Origin: JACRLW01 sp050181465
GTDB taxonomy: Bacteria > Planctomycetota > UBA1135 > UBA2386
Length of the DNA: 64,000 nt
Reading direction: 5' to 3'
NCBI GenBank assembly: GCA_050181465.1
Contig: JBFXDD010000024.1
Span: 1 to 64,000 of the forward strand
The number at the start of each line of letters is the position of its first letter. The first letter of the stretch is position 1. A program made the position numbers and the translations under genes. Below the pieces are notes generated by a model. That model had not been told where the DNA came from. It saw only the letters and a program-made list of their open reading frames with translations, and did no database searches. This document shows positions 55,232-64,000 of the stretch, one piece after another.

Positions 55232-58200
55232 ATGACAGCCCCCCGCCCCGGACTCGGAATCGACCTCGAGTTGGTCGGCGGTCCGGACTACGCAAGGCAG
55301 CGGCTGAAGGCAATCGGAGTCGTCATCGACTCCCAGGAGCTGCGCGGGACCGGTGCGCTCAACTCGTCGCGCACACAGGAACTGGATCATCTCGCCGAGC
55401 AAGCGGGCTTCGTCTTCAACCACAACCTGATCGCCTTCGATCTACCGTGGCTCCGACATCACCACCCGCACCTGCGGCTCCTCGCGCTGCCGTGCATCGA
55501 CACGCTCGTGCTCTCGGTCATCGCCTTTGCGGAGTACCCCTACCACGCACTGGTGAAGAACGACAAGCTGCTCAAGCTCGCGCCCAGCGACCCAGTGGCG
55601 GACGTCAAGCACTCGAAGCAGGTTCTCGACGACTGCACCACGCGAATGCAGGAGTTGGCTCGGACGCAACCCGCATTCGTGCGCGCGATTCGATCGCTCG
55701 GGGAACGCGGGCTCGCGACGTGGGATGAGAATGCGGCGCGCGGCTTCTCGCTCTGGTTGGAACCGATCGCCGCTTCGAGCTCGGCATTGCGTGAGGACAT
55801 CGAGAGCTGCCTGCGCGAACGGGCCTGCTCCACGGCGCTGACGCGTTGGATCGAGGCGCAGATGCACGACCCGAGCGAGTGCCTCGCGATGCTCTTCGCG
55901 CTCGCCTGGCTTCGCGTGAGCGCGACCTTCGAGCAGCCGTCGAGCTCCATGCTCATGCCGTGGATCGCGCGCCGCGTACCGCGCGTGCGATCGCTCCTGG
56001 CCGCGCTGCGCGATCGAGACTGCGGTTTGCCCGACTGTGCGTGGTGCCGCCATCAGCACGATGCCCGCGGGCTGCTACTTCGGTGGTTCGGCCATCCCGA
56101 TTTCCGCCAAGAGCCAAGGCTCGAGGACGGCCGCAGTGCGCAAGCCGCCATCGTCGCCGCCGGACTGAAAGGCGAGAGCTGGCTGGCCTTGCTGCCGACC
56201 GGCGGCGGGAAGTCGCTCTGCTTCCAGCTTCCTGCAATCGCTGCGTTCGTTCGTCGCGGCAGTCTCACACTGGTGATCTCGCCGCTGCAGTCGCTGATGC
56301 ACGATCAGGTCGACAACTTGCGGAGCAGGCTCGCCGCCTTCGGCATGCACGTCGCCGCCCTGACCGGTCGGCTGAACTCGCTCGAGCGCGCGCAGGTGGT
56401 CGAGGATCTCCAGACCGGCCGGCTCGGCATCCTCTACGTCGCCCCCGAGCAACTCCGCAACCCCGGCTTCGAACGCGCGATCGCGGTGCGCGAACTCGCG
56501 GCCGTCGTCTTCGACGAGGCGCACTGCCTCTCCAAGTGGGGGCACGACTTCCGCCCCGACTATCTGCACGCAGCCCGCTTCGTCGGCGAACTGGCGCGCA
56601 GCCAGGGCGTGCCGGTACCTCCCATCCATTGCCTGACCGCAACCGCCAAGCCCGCGGTCACCGCCGAGATCCGCGATCACTTCCGTGACAGCCTGGGTGC
56701 CGAACTCACGCTCTACGACGGTCACGCGCCGCGCGAGAACCTGACTCAGCAGGTCGAAGACGTCGAGCACGCGCTCAAGCTCGCGCGGTTGCGCGAACTC
56801 CTCGCCGAGACGCTCAGCGCGAACCCCACAGGCAGCGTCTTGGTCTACGCCTCGACGCGCAAGACCACCGAGCGCGTCGCGGCCGACCTCCGCAACGCCG
56901 GCTTCGTCGCCGAGCCCTTCCACGCTGGACTCAAAGCGCCGGAGAAGAGCGCCTTGCAAGCACGCTTCCTCACCGGTGAGACGCGCATCGTGGTCGCCAC
57001 CAACGCCTTCGGCATGGGGATCGACAAACCCGACGTGCGGCGCGTCGTGCACTACGACATCCCGGGTTCCTTGGAGGCCTATGTGCAGGAGGTCGGGCGC
57101 GCGGGGCGCGATCTCATGCCCGCGGATGCCGTCTTGCTGTTCGACAAGAGCGACGTCGATCGGCAGTTCGGACTGCTCAAGCGATCTGCGCTCGATCAGA
57201 AGCAGGTGGCCCAGATCCTTCGCCGCATCCGCTTCCTGGCGCGCAAGCGGCAAGAAGACGGCTCGCGAGCGACCTACTGCACAACCGGCGAGATCGTGCG
57301 CGACGACGAACTGCTCGATGACTTCGATCCCGACGATCCCGGGACACCGACTCGGGTGGTGACCGCCGTCGCCTGGCTCGAACGCGGCAACTTCGTGGCG
57401 CGCGGCAAGAACCACAACTGCCTGTTCGTCGGCTACCCGAAGGTGCAATCGCTCGACGAAGTCGACACGATCCTCGCCAAATCAGCGCTCACTCCCGCCA
57501 TGACCCAGCTCTGGCGCGCAGTCATGGCCAAACTGCTGGAGCGGGAGCCGGACGAGTCGGTCTCGACCGTTGATTTCCTCGGCCTTGCCGCGTTTCGTGC
57601 CGCCTTCCCCCACCTTGGTACGGATGACGCCGGTGTCCAGGTCGTCAGGCTGCTGCGCGACATGGCGACCGCCGGCCTGCTCACGTCCGGCCTCAAGCTG
57701 TCCGCCTTCGTCGATCACCGGGTCGAGGACAGCTCGCGCAAGCGGCTGCTCCGGCACGAGCGCATGCAGCGCGCACTCCTTGAGCTGTTGCGCGAGGAAC
57801 ATCCCGACGCCGACGACGAGCAGTGGCATCCGCTCGACGTCGCCCGACTCGCGGCACGCATGCAGGAGCGCGAGCAGCCGGTGGAGCTCGAGACCGTGCA
57901 CCGCTGGCTCTCGAGTCAACGCTCGCGTGCCGCCAATCCGAGCCTGCGCGACGACTCCTTCCGGGTGGTCGCGAGCGCAGGCCATCGGGTACGGGTGCAA
58001 CTTCGCGGCGACTGGCAGGCTCTCTTGGAGCAGGAAGGTCTCCGCGCGGTCCTTCGCGAGTGCGTGCTCGAGGCGATTCTCACCCAGGTGAAGCCGGAAG
58101 GCAGCAGCGGCAAGGGTCTGCTCGCGGAGTTCACCATGGACGAACTGCACAGCGCCGCGCGCGGGCGACTCGAGCTGATCGGTCACGAGCAGCTCCGCGG

Positions 58201-60427
58201 CCTGCCAGCGATCGAGAACGCCCTATTGCACCTTCACGACTTCGGCATCGTGCATCTGCAAAAAGGCCTGGCGGTCTTTCGCCAGGCCATGCATCTCGAG
58301 ATTCCCAAGGCGACCGAGTCCAAGAGGTTCACCGAGGGCGACTTCAAGCCGCTCGCGACCCACCAGGAGGAGCGGATCGCGCAGGTGCACTACATGGCCG
58401 AGTTCGCCAAGCGGATGACCGAGTCCAGCGAACGCGGCCGCGAGTTCCTCAGCGACTACTTCCAACGCAGCGAGCGCGAGTTCCGGAGCCGGCACTTCCC
58501 CGGCCGCGTCGACGAGTTGCGCCGCGCGACCACGCCGGAGACCTTCGAGCGGATCGTCGCCGATGCGAGCGAGGCTCAGCGCCGGATCATCGAGGCGAAG
58601 GTCGATGACAATCTGCTGGTCCTCGCCGGACCGGGTTCGGGCAAGACACGGGTCGTCGTCCACCGCTGCGCCTGGCTCATCCGAGTGCAGGGTGTGCCGG
58701 CCAGGTCCATCCTGATGGTCTGCTACAACCGCGACGCCGCCAACGAGATGAAGCGGCGGCTGTTGGACTTGCTGGGCGAGGAGGCACACGGCGTGCTCGT
58801 CCAAACCTGGCATGGACTCGCGATGCGGCTGTGCGGCGGTGGACTCTCCACGTTCGATGAGAAGAGCGACGTCAACCCGTTCGACAAGCTGATCGAGACG
58901 GCCACCGCCCTTCTGCGCGGTTCGGCGATCCCGGGCACCGCCGACGACGAACCCTTGCGCGACCGCATCACCGCAGGCTTTCGTCATGTCCTCGTCGACG
59001 AGTATCAGGACATCGACGAACGGCAATACGAACTGCTCTCGGCGATCACCGGCCGCAAGCTCGAGGATCCTGATCGCAGACTCGGCATCCTCGCTGTGGG
59101 CGATGACGACCAAGCGATCTACTCCTTCCGCGGCGCGAACGTGGAGTTCCTGCGGCGCTTCGAAACCGACTACGGCGCTCGAAGGGTCAGTCTGCTGGAG
59201 AACTTTCGCTCTACCTCGACGATCGTGCAGTGCGCGAGCGCTGTGATCGCGCGCAATCCCGATCGGTTGAAGGCGGGCGCGGAGCTGCTCGCCGCTTCGG
59301 TCCGCGAAGACGGACCGGTATCCAACCGAGTTCGCGTGATCTCGGTGAACGACGTGAGCTGCCTTGGTGACGCCGCCGCGCGTGAACTGAGAGCCTGGGA
59401 CTCACAGAGCGTCGGTGCCCTACCGCGCACGCGCGCCATCCTCGCCCCGGAGCACCGCCTGCTCGACGGCATTCGCGCTCGATTGGAAGCCGACGGCATT
59501 CCATTCGCCCGTCGCATCGATTCGAACGCCAGCTTCTCTTGGTTCCGGCTGCGCGAGGTGCAGGAGTTCCTGGGAGCACTCGGCGGCACTGCTTCACTCG
59601 ATCGGTTGACGGTCGACGCGGAGCTGCTGCGCAAGGGTGTCGCCGAACTCCAGACGCGCCGGGGTGAGCACCGCGATGTCCTGCTCGTGCGTGAATGTGT
59701 GGCTCAGCTCGTGGCCACGCTCGGCGAGTCGAAGCTCTCGCAACGCGAAGTCCGCGAGTTCTTCGGCGAGATGCTGATGGACCGTCGTCGTGAGCGAGTC
59801 CTCGGCGACGGCCTTCTGCTGTCGACACTGCACAGCAGCAAGGGGCTCGAGTTCGATGACGTGCTCCTCGTGGGCGTCCCCGCGGCGAAATCTCTCGAGC
59901 CGGAGAAGTTGGAAGAAACGCGACGGTTGTTCTATGTCGGCATGACCCGCGCGAAGTCCAGGCTCAGCATCCTCACGTGCACCGCACGGCCCCTACCGCT
60001 CCTTTTGGACTTGCCGGCCGCGGTGATCGAGCGCGTGGACCTGCCGGATGCGGCGCGCCAGACCGATGAGCCGCGCTACGAGAGCCTGTCGCTCGAGGAC
60101 ATCGACCTGGGTTGGACCGCGCGCAAGGGCGATCACGTCGCGATCGAGCGGGCCATCGATCGCCTGAATGCGGGTAGTGACTTGCGCGTTATCGAGCAGA
60201 AGGACCAAGTGCTCCTGGCCGATGCCAGAGGTTCCCGCGTCGGCGCTCTGTCCAAGAAAGGCCGCGAACTTCTGGCAGGGATGCCGGGTCGGACAGTCCG
60301 CGCGACTTGCCTCGCGATCCTGCGTCGCACGCGCGCCGAGAGCGAAGCGGCCGGCTACCCGCTGCCGCCGGGTGCTCCGGACTTCTGGCACGTCGTCCTG
60401 CCCGAGTTGAAGCGCGTGCGGGACTGA
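55232..60427 (+). CDS. DnaQ-like exonuclease / RecQ helicase / UvrD helicase triple fusion
   Basis: 1,731 residues with three modules. Residues 1-135 are a DEDD-type exonuclease-like domain (DLE at 11-13, FNHNLIAFD with D70, ADVKHSKQVLDD at about 123-134). Residues 310-700 are a RecQ helicase (LPTGGGKS 321-328, FDEAHCLSKWGHDF 427-440, VYASTRKTTERVA, ATNAFGMGIDKPDVR, QEVGRAGRD). A cysteine group DCGLPDCAWC lies at about 263-272. Residues 1125-1600 are a UvrD/Rep helicase (AGPGSGKTR, VLVDEYQDIDE, GDDDQAIYSFRG, TLHSSKGLEFDDV, FYVGMTRAKSR). Both motors look active. Role in DNA repair or invader processing is inferred. Its stop is 31 bp from the convergent MBL gene. Confidence 0.9.
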   Translation: MTAPRPGLGIDLELVGGPDYARQRLKAIGVVIDSQELRGTGALNSSRTQELDHLAEQAGFVFNHNLIAFDLPWLRHHHPHLRLLALPCIDTLVLSVIAFAEYPYHALVKNDKLLKLAPSDPVADVKHSKQVLDDCTTRMQELARTQPAFVRAIRSLGERGLATWDENAARGFSLWLEPIAASSSALREDIESCLRERACSTALTRWIEAQMHDPSECLAMLFALAWLRVSATFEQPSSSMLMPWIARRVPRVRSLLAALRDRDCGLPDCAWCRHQHDARGLLLRWFGHPDFRQEPRLEDGRSAQAAIVAAGLKGESWLALLPTGGGKSLCFQLPAIAAFVRRGSLTLVISPLQSLMHDQVDNLRSRLAAFGMHVAALTGRLNSLERAQVVEDLQTGRLGILYVAPEQLRNPGFERAIAVRELAAVVFDEAHCLSKWGHDFRPDYLHAARFVGELARSQGVPVPPIHCLTATAKPAVTAEIRDHFRDSLGAELTLYDGHAPRENLTQQVEDVEHALKLARLRELLAETLSANPTGSVLVYASTRKTTERVAADLRNAGFVAEPFHAGLKAPEKSALQARFLTGETRIVVATNAFGMGIDKPDVRRVVHYDIPGSLEAYVQEVGRAGRDLMPADAVLLFDKSDVDRQFGLLKRSALDQKQVAQILRRIRFLARKRQEDGSRATYCTTGEIVRDDELLDDFDPDDPGTPTRVVTAVAWLERGNFVARGKNHNCLFVGYPKVQSLDEVDTILAKSALTPAMTQLWRAVMAKLLEREPDESVSTVDFLGLAAFRAAFPHLGTDDAGVQVVRLLRDMATAGLLTSGLKLSAFVDHRVEDSSRKRLLRHERMQRALLELLREEHPDADDEQWHPLDVARLAARMQEREQPVELETVHRWLSSQRSRAANPSLRDDSFRVVASAGHRVRVQLRGDWQALLEQEGLRAVLRECVLEAILTQVKPEGSSGKGLLAEFTMDELHSAARGRLELIGHEQLRGLPAIENALLHLHDFGIVHLQKGLAVFRQAMHLEIPKATESKRFTEGDFKPLATHQEERIAQVHYMAEFAKRMTESSERGREFLSDYFQRSEREFRSRHFPGRVDELRRATTPETFERIVADASEAQRRIIEAKVDDNLLVLAGPGSGKTRVVVHRCAWLIRVQGVPARSILMVCYNRDAANEMKRRLLDLLGEEAHGVLVQTWHGLAMRLCGGGLSTFDEKSDVNPFDKLIETATALLRGSAIPGTADDEPLRDRITAGFRHVLVDEYQDIDERQYELLSAITGRKLEDPDRRLGILAVGDDDQAIYSFRGANVEFLRRFETDYGARRVSLLENFRSTSTIVQCASAVIARNPDRLKAGAELLAASVREDGPVSNRVRVISVNDVSCLGDAAARELRAWDSQSVGALPRTRAILAPEHRLLDGIRARLEADGIPFARRIDSNASFSWFRLREVQEFLGALGGTASLDRLTVDAELLRKGVAELQTRRGEHRDVLLVRECVAQLVATLGESKLSQREVREFFGEMLMDRRRERVLGDGLLLSTLHSSKGLEFDDVLLVGVPAAKSLEPEKLEETRRLFYVGMTRAKSRLSILTCTARPLPLLLDLPAAVIERVDLPDAARQTDEPRYESLSLEDIDLGWTARKGDHVAIERAIDRLNAGSDLRVIEQKDQVLLADARGSRVGALSKKGRELLAGMPGRTVRATCLAILRRTRAESEAAGYPLPPGAPDFWHVVLPELKRVRD

Positions 60428-60458
60428 CCCCAGGTACCCCGCGCACGCGGCGCGAGGA

Positions 60459-61568
60459 TCACGGTGCGACGACCAGCGACAACGCAGACTCCGCACGAAA
60501 CACGAAGCGCGATCGCTGCGAAGCACTCAGGCCGGCGAGGAAGCCGGTCAGCCGCGAAGTGAACCCGTCGACGCCCTTTCGATAGGTGCAATGGATCTCG
60601 TAGGAGTCCGCGCCGCGCGCATCCAGGATCATGCGGAGCGTGTCGAGATCGGGATTCTGGTGCTCCCCATTGCCGGAGATCACGTAATGGTCGGCGCGCA
60701 CGGCTTCGAAGAAATCCGGCGACACGTTGCGATTGCTGCCGTGATGCGGAACCTTCAGCACGTCGAGATCGATGCCGCCGCCGTTCAGCAGCCCCTGCTC
60801 CTCGAGTCCGGCAAGGATGTGATCACCGCGGGCGTCACCCGTGAGCAACATGCGCTTGCCGTGACACTCGGCGAGCACGACGAGGCTCGCGAGGTTCCAC
60901 GCTGACTTGTCGAGATACGCCGCGACCTCCGCGGCCGCGACGTTCGCGTCCCAGCCGTTCTTCTTCACCTCCTTGTCCCACGCGATCTGGAAGGCATCGA
61001 TCTCGCTCTGAAGCGGCCCGACGATCGTGAAGGTCAGACCGTCGCCGATGTCCCAGTCCCAGCCGGCGACGATCAATGGATCGCCGCCGTTCTGAATGAG
61101 GCCGAGGTGCTGGATGCGATCGCGCAACCGGCGCCCCTGGCCGACGCTTGCGATGAGCGCACCGGCAGCGGCAATGGACCCACTCAAGCTCGCGGCGGCG
61201 GACGGTTGAGCGATCGCGGCGACCTGCGAGTTGCCGAGCACGTCGTCGAAGGCGTTGAACCAGATCTCACCGATCGAGTGTTCCGCGGGCTGCGAGTCGT
61301 CGAGACGATTCGACATGCGCTGCGTCATGTCGAGGACTCCGCGGATGTGATCGTCGTCGACGTGCGAGACCATGAGCATGCGGATCTCGAGTGGGTCACC
61401 GCGCTCCGTTCGCAGCTCGTTGAGCCGCGGCGACAACGCCTTCGCCCACACACCGTTGGGTCCGCCGTCGATGACGATCAGCCGCGGTTTCGCGGTCGTG
61501 CCGTAGTGGAGCAGCAGCGCGTCGCCGTGCTTGGCTGCGAGAGCTTCGAGCTGGAAGAGCTTCGCCAT
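60459..61568 (-). CDS. Metallo-beta-lactamase-fold hydrolase (ComEC-like), paired with a subtilase
   Basis: 369 residues. The metal-binding motif is SHVDDDHIRG (H69, D71, D73, H74), the HxDxDH form common in ComEC-like MBL proteins. Further ligands are D in LLTGDARGDHIL and H in KVPHHGSNRN, and VISGNGEHQNPD follows near the C-terminus. No signal peptide or membrane segment is present, so it is a soluble, probably cytoplasmic enzyme; nuclease or phosphodiesterase activity is plausible but not shown. It begins 14 bp after the stop of the subtilase gene, so the two form an operon. Confidence 0.85.
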   Translation of the reverse strand: MAKLFQLEALAAKHGDALLLHYGTTAKPRLIVIDGGPNGVWAKALSPRLNELRTERGDPLEIRMLMVSHVDDDHIRGVLDMTQRMSNRLDDSQPAEHSIGEIWFNAFDDVLGNSQVAAIAQPSAAASLSGSIAAAGALIASVGQGRRLRDRIQHLGLIQNGGDPLIVAGWDWDIGDGLTFTIVGPLQSEIDAFQIAWDKEVKKNGWDANVAAAEVAAYLDKSAWNLASLVVLAECHGKRMLLTGDARGDHILAGLEEQGLLNGGGIDLDVLKVPHHGSNRNVSPDFFEAVRADHYVISGNGEHQNPDLDTLRMILDARGADSYEIHCTYRKGVDGFTSRLTGFLAGLSASQRSRFVFRAESALSLVVAP

Positions 61569-61582
61569 GGGTTTCTCCTGAT

Positions 61583-63370
61583 TCAGATCGACTGCAATGC
61601 GCGCAGCACATCCACGAGTCCCGCGCCTTGGAAGTACCGCTCACGTCCGAGATCGGTGGCCGTTTCGCACAAGATGGACTTGATGCGAGCGGGATCGCCG
61701 ATCAGCTCCGCATGACGACTCATGAGGATCGCGGCCGCACCACTCACGTGCGGTGCCGCCATGCTCGTGCCGTCCAACCGGTCGTAACCGCCGTCGGGTA
61801 TCGGGCCGAGGATCTTCTCGCCGGGCGCGACGAGGTCGGGCTTGTTGCGACCGTCGCCGGTCGGACCGCGGCTGCTGAAGTAACTCACGCCGTAGGCATG
61901 CGGTCGGCGACCGTGCGTCGCACCCACGGTGATGATCGACGGCGCATTGCCCGGATCGGTGATGCTCATGCTGCGATACGACTCGCCGGCCTTCGGGTCC
62001 ATCTCGCGTGAGACGTAGCCCTTGTTGCCGGCCGCCGCGACGACGACCACACCCGATTGCTGGAGTCGCTCGACTTCGTTGCAGATCGGTGTGCGTCCAC
62101 ACGCGAAGTTCCGGACGTCGTGCGGGATCGAGAGGCTGAGGTTCACACCATGGATGACGGGATGGTGACTGCGCTGATTGAGGAAGCGCACGAACTGCAA
62201 GGCCGCGAGGATCGAGAACTCGTCGCCCGCGCCGTTCTCGTCGAGCACGCGGATGTCGTAGAGCTGGATCGCAGGGCAGATGCCGATCAGGTCGTCGTTG
62301 TCGTCGACGTCGTAGCCGGGATCCCGCGCTCGCCAGTCGCCGCCGAGGATGCCGGCGACGTGCGTGCCGTGAGGATGCCGCGGTGCCTCGTAGTCCGAAT
62401 CGTGCTCGAGTCGAACCAGCGGTTCGATCATGTCCCAGTCGATGACCTTGCCCGAACGCAGCCGGTCCCGTAGCTCCTTCACACCGCCGACCTCGTCGAG
62501 TTCGCCGGCGTCGTCCTGCATCCACTTGCGGATCCTCGTGAAGTCGAAGCTCCGCTTCACACGCGAGCAGCCGGCGAACGGCTTGTTCTTCGGCAGCTCC
62601 TTCAGAGAGCCGCCCTCGTCGCGCTGGCGAAATGCGGGATGACGCGCGTCGATCCCGGTATCCAGGATCGCCCAGGTGATGTCGTCGGCCGCCGCTGCGA
62701 AGGTTCGCTCGGCGGCATCCGCCTTGATTGTCTGTCGCGAGTGACAGACCGCCAGCTCGGCCGTTCGATTGCGATGCAGCGACCACAACAGGGGCCTGAC
62801 CGCAGCGACCGACCTGCTCGACTTCAGGAGCGGTGCGATGGCAGCGGCAATCTCCTTGGCCGCGACTTGCTCGACGCTGCGCTCGCCACCTTCGCCCCGC
62901 GATGCGTGCAGCAGTGTTCCGGCGAGTCGAAGGAACCACACTCCATCGGTCGTCACCTGCTTGCGCCTGCCCCGACCGGACAGCAGAGCAACGATGTCCG
63001 CGACCTTGAGATCGGTGAGTTCACCGAGATAGCGGCCGTTCTGCCACCACTTCGTCAGCGGCAGCGCATGAAGAATCACTTCTCTCAGGGAGAGCCTGGC
63101 CACCACGTGACTCTCGTCGTAGGCGATCGCGCGCGAGCGCGACCCCGACAACGGCGCCTCCTTCTGTTCGACGTGCTCGCGGAGGTGGAACGCCAACTCA
63201 CCTGGGCGCACGCCGCGATAGGGCTCGAGCAGCAGGTCGATTCGCTCCTCCCCCGACTCGGCAAACGCGAACCACACGTCCGGCATGATCGGCGAATCCT
63301 GTGTGAATCGGCCGCGGCCTTCGCCGCCGTAGATCAGCTCGAAGAGAGCCTCGTCGCGAATGAGCGTCAT
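61583..63370 (-). CDS. Cytoplasmic subtilisin-like (S8) serine protease, second in the window
   Basis: 595 residues without signal peptide. A 230-residue N-terminal region of unknown fold begins MTLIRDEALFELIYGGEG. The protease domain then has Asp in AILDTGIDARHP (D237), His in HPHGTHVAGILGG (H334), oxyanion Asn in VVAAAGNKG (N449) and Ser in LDGTSMAAPHVSGAAAI (S536). The catalytic core is more canonical than in the BREX-embedded subtilase. Lack of a secretion signal and the coupled MBL gene point to an intracellular regulated function. Upstream is a MOSC gene on the same strand, 56 bp away. Confidence 0.87.
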   Translation of the reverse strand: MTLIRDEALFELIYGGEGRGRFTQDSPIMPDVWFAFAESGEERIDLLLEPYRGVRPGELAFHLREHVEQKEAPLSGSRSRAIAYDESHVVARLSLREVILHALPLTKWWQNGRYLGELTDLKVADIVALLSGRGRRKQVTTDGVWFLRLAGTLLHASRGEGGERSVEQVAAKEIAAAIAPLLKSSRSVAAVRPLLWSLHRNRTAELAVCHSRQTIKADAAERTFAAAADDITWAILDTGIDARHPAFRQRDEGGSLKELPKNKPFAGCSRVKRSFDFTRIRKWMQDDAGELDEVGGVKELRDRLRSGKVIDWDMIEPLVRLEHDSDYEAPRHPHGTHVAGILGGDWRARDPGYDVDDNDDLIGICPAIQLYDIRVLDENGAGDEFSILAALQFVRFLNQRSHHPVIHGVNLSLSIPHDVRNFACGRTPICNEVERLQQSGVVVVAAAGNKGYVSREMDPKAGESYRSMSITDPGNAPSIITVGATHGRRPHAYGVSYFSSRGPTGDGRNKPDLVAPGEKILGPIPDGGYDRLDGTSMAAPHVSGAAAILMSRHAELIGDPARIKSILCETATDLGRERYFQGAGLVDVLRALQSI

Positions 63371-63426
63371 GATCGCTTTCCCTGCGGCGGGCTCACTCCA
63401 TGCCCGTCGCCCGCGATGCTATCCGC

Positions 63427-63879
63427 TCACGGGGCGGTCGCGAGATCGAAGTTCACCACGTCCCCCACCGCGATCGTCCCACCCGTGAGGATGCGCCCGT
63501 GGATACCGCCGCGACGATCCGCTCGCAGCGCGGCACACAGTCCGACCCCGCCCAGATCGTCCATCAGTTCACAGGGCCGAGTCTCGCCCACGACTTCGAT
63601 CCGGACGGGGCCGATCGTCAAGCACTGCCCGATCAGGTCTCCGAGCGGGAGGCCGCGAACCAGGATGTTCGCGCGGCGGATCGCCGGATCGAGGCTTCGC
63701 CCCAACTCCGCACACGTTGCATCCCAAGACTCGCGCGACAGCAGGGTGATTTCCCGTCGACCGGCGCCGGCGTGGTCGCCGTCCAGCCCACGACTCTGGA
63801 TCGCAAGTGCCGATACGACGGACCGCGTCGGCATGCGTGCGGACGGCCGCAGGTAGATGGCTTCGACGATTCCGCTCAT
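63427..63879 (-). CDS. MOSC domain protein
   Basis: 150 residues covering one MOSC (molybdenum cofactor sulfurase C-terminal-like) domain: SALAIQSRGLDGDHAGAGRREITLLS, then RRANILVRGLPLGDLIGQCLTIGPVRIEVVGETRPCELMD, with the conserved Cys in the last motif, and GGIHGRILTGGTIAVGDVV. MOSC proteins bind sulfur carriers or the molybdenum cofactor and are often stand-alone. Length is normal for the short type (YiiM-like members are longer). The ATG at 63879 is the first in frame. Confidence 0.87.
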   Translation of the reverse strand: MSGIVEAIYLRPSARMPTRSVVSALAIQSRGLDGDHAGAGRREITLLSRESWDATCAELGRSLDPAIRRANILVRGLPLGDLIGQCLTIGPVRIEVVGETRPCELMDDLGGVGLCAALRADRRGGIHGRILTGGTIAVGDVVNFDLATAP

Positions 63880-63942
63880 GAGATCCCAAGGGCGGCCGGG
63901 TTGGGGCCGGGTGACGCAGAGTCTAGAGAGCGGTCCCCGATC

Positions 63943-64000
63943 ATGCGCAGCCGACTCTTGCTCGTATCCGTCACCGGCTTGCTCGGTGCGGGCTCCCTCG
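63943..64000 (+). CDS. Start of a secreted protein, cut by the window edge
   Basis: From the ATG at 63943 the frame reads MRSRLLLVSVTGLLGAGSL, a basic N-terminus plus hydrophobic core typical of a signal peptide. Only 19 codons are present, so the product cannot be named. It is divergent from the MOSC gene. Confidence 0.5.
   Translation, partial: MRSRLLLVSVTGLLGAGSL

Noticed and set aside
56075..57448. 457-codon open frame on the - strand
   Set aside because: It lies opposite the RecQ part of the fusion, whose helicase motifs are clear.

Overview
This window looks like one stretch of a high-GC chromosome from a free-living Gram-negative-type bacterium, most likely a Planctomycetota draft or metagenome assembly. 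That placement is inferred from the gene mix: an ECF sigma factor with a membrane anti-sigma factor, many large secreted beta-helix, FG-GAP and beta-propeller proteins of unknown function, a giant AsmA/DUF748-like envelope protein, and a heparinase-like lyase. A 10-N gap at 5940-5949, flanked by a perfect 127-bp duplication, shows that the sequence is scaffolded.

Region 1 (1-24 kb) is mostly host genes on the + strand. It holds a secreted beta-helix protein whose start codon and signal peptide are put out of frame by a C10 tract, a coupled FG-GAP protein, a sigma/anti-sigma pair divergent from a deacetylase, two coupled COG3541-type nucleotidyltransferases, an ABC-F ATPase, a LON-domain protein, a lipoprotein/AsmA operon, a polysaccharide-lyase-like protein and a tRNA-Gly. 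A 184-bp palindromic MITE-like element occurs in two full copies and one partial copy. One full copy has cut off the end of the second nucleotidyltransferase, and the lost C-terminus can still be read just downstream.

Region 2 (24.3-51.5 kb) is a defence island entirely on the - strand. In transcription order it reads VapB/VapC, PglW (NERD plus two kinase domains), an AlbA/Schlafen-type ATP-binding protein, PglX, an AbiGi-like protein, a PIN-like protein, an AAA+ ATPase, a subtilisin-like protease, Fic, PglY, PglZ, BrxD and BrxHI. The six core genes (pglW, pglX, pglY, pglZ, brxD, brxHI) define a type 2 BREX (Pgl) phage-defence system. Five accessory genes sit between pglX and pglY and one between pglW and pglX. 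Four-base ATGA/GTGA overlaps tie several of them together, so the accessory genes appear to be built into the system.

Region 3 (51.8-64 kb) returns to host-type genes: small membrane and secreted proteins that are paralogues of genes near 20-23 kb, and a secreted beta-propeller. It then has a second possible genome-defence group: a 1,731-residue DnaQ-like/RecQ/UvrD triple fusion converging on a metallo-beta-lactamase/subtilase gene pair. A MOSC protein and the start of a secreted protein close the window.

The strongest candidates for something undescribed are the protease/AAA+/PIN/AbiGi/Fic cassette embedded in the BREX operon, and the helicase fusion facing the MBL-subtilase pair.
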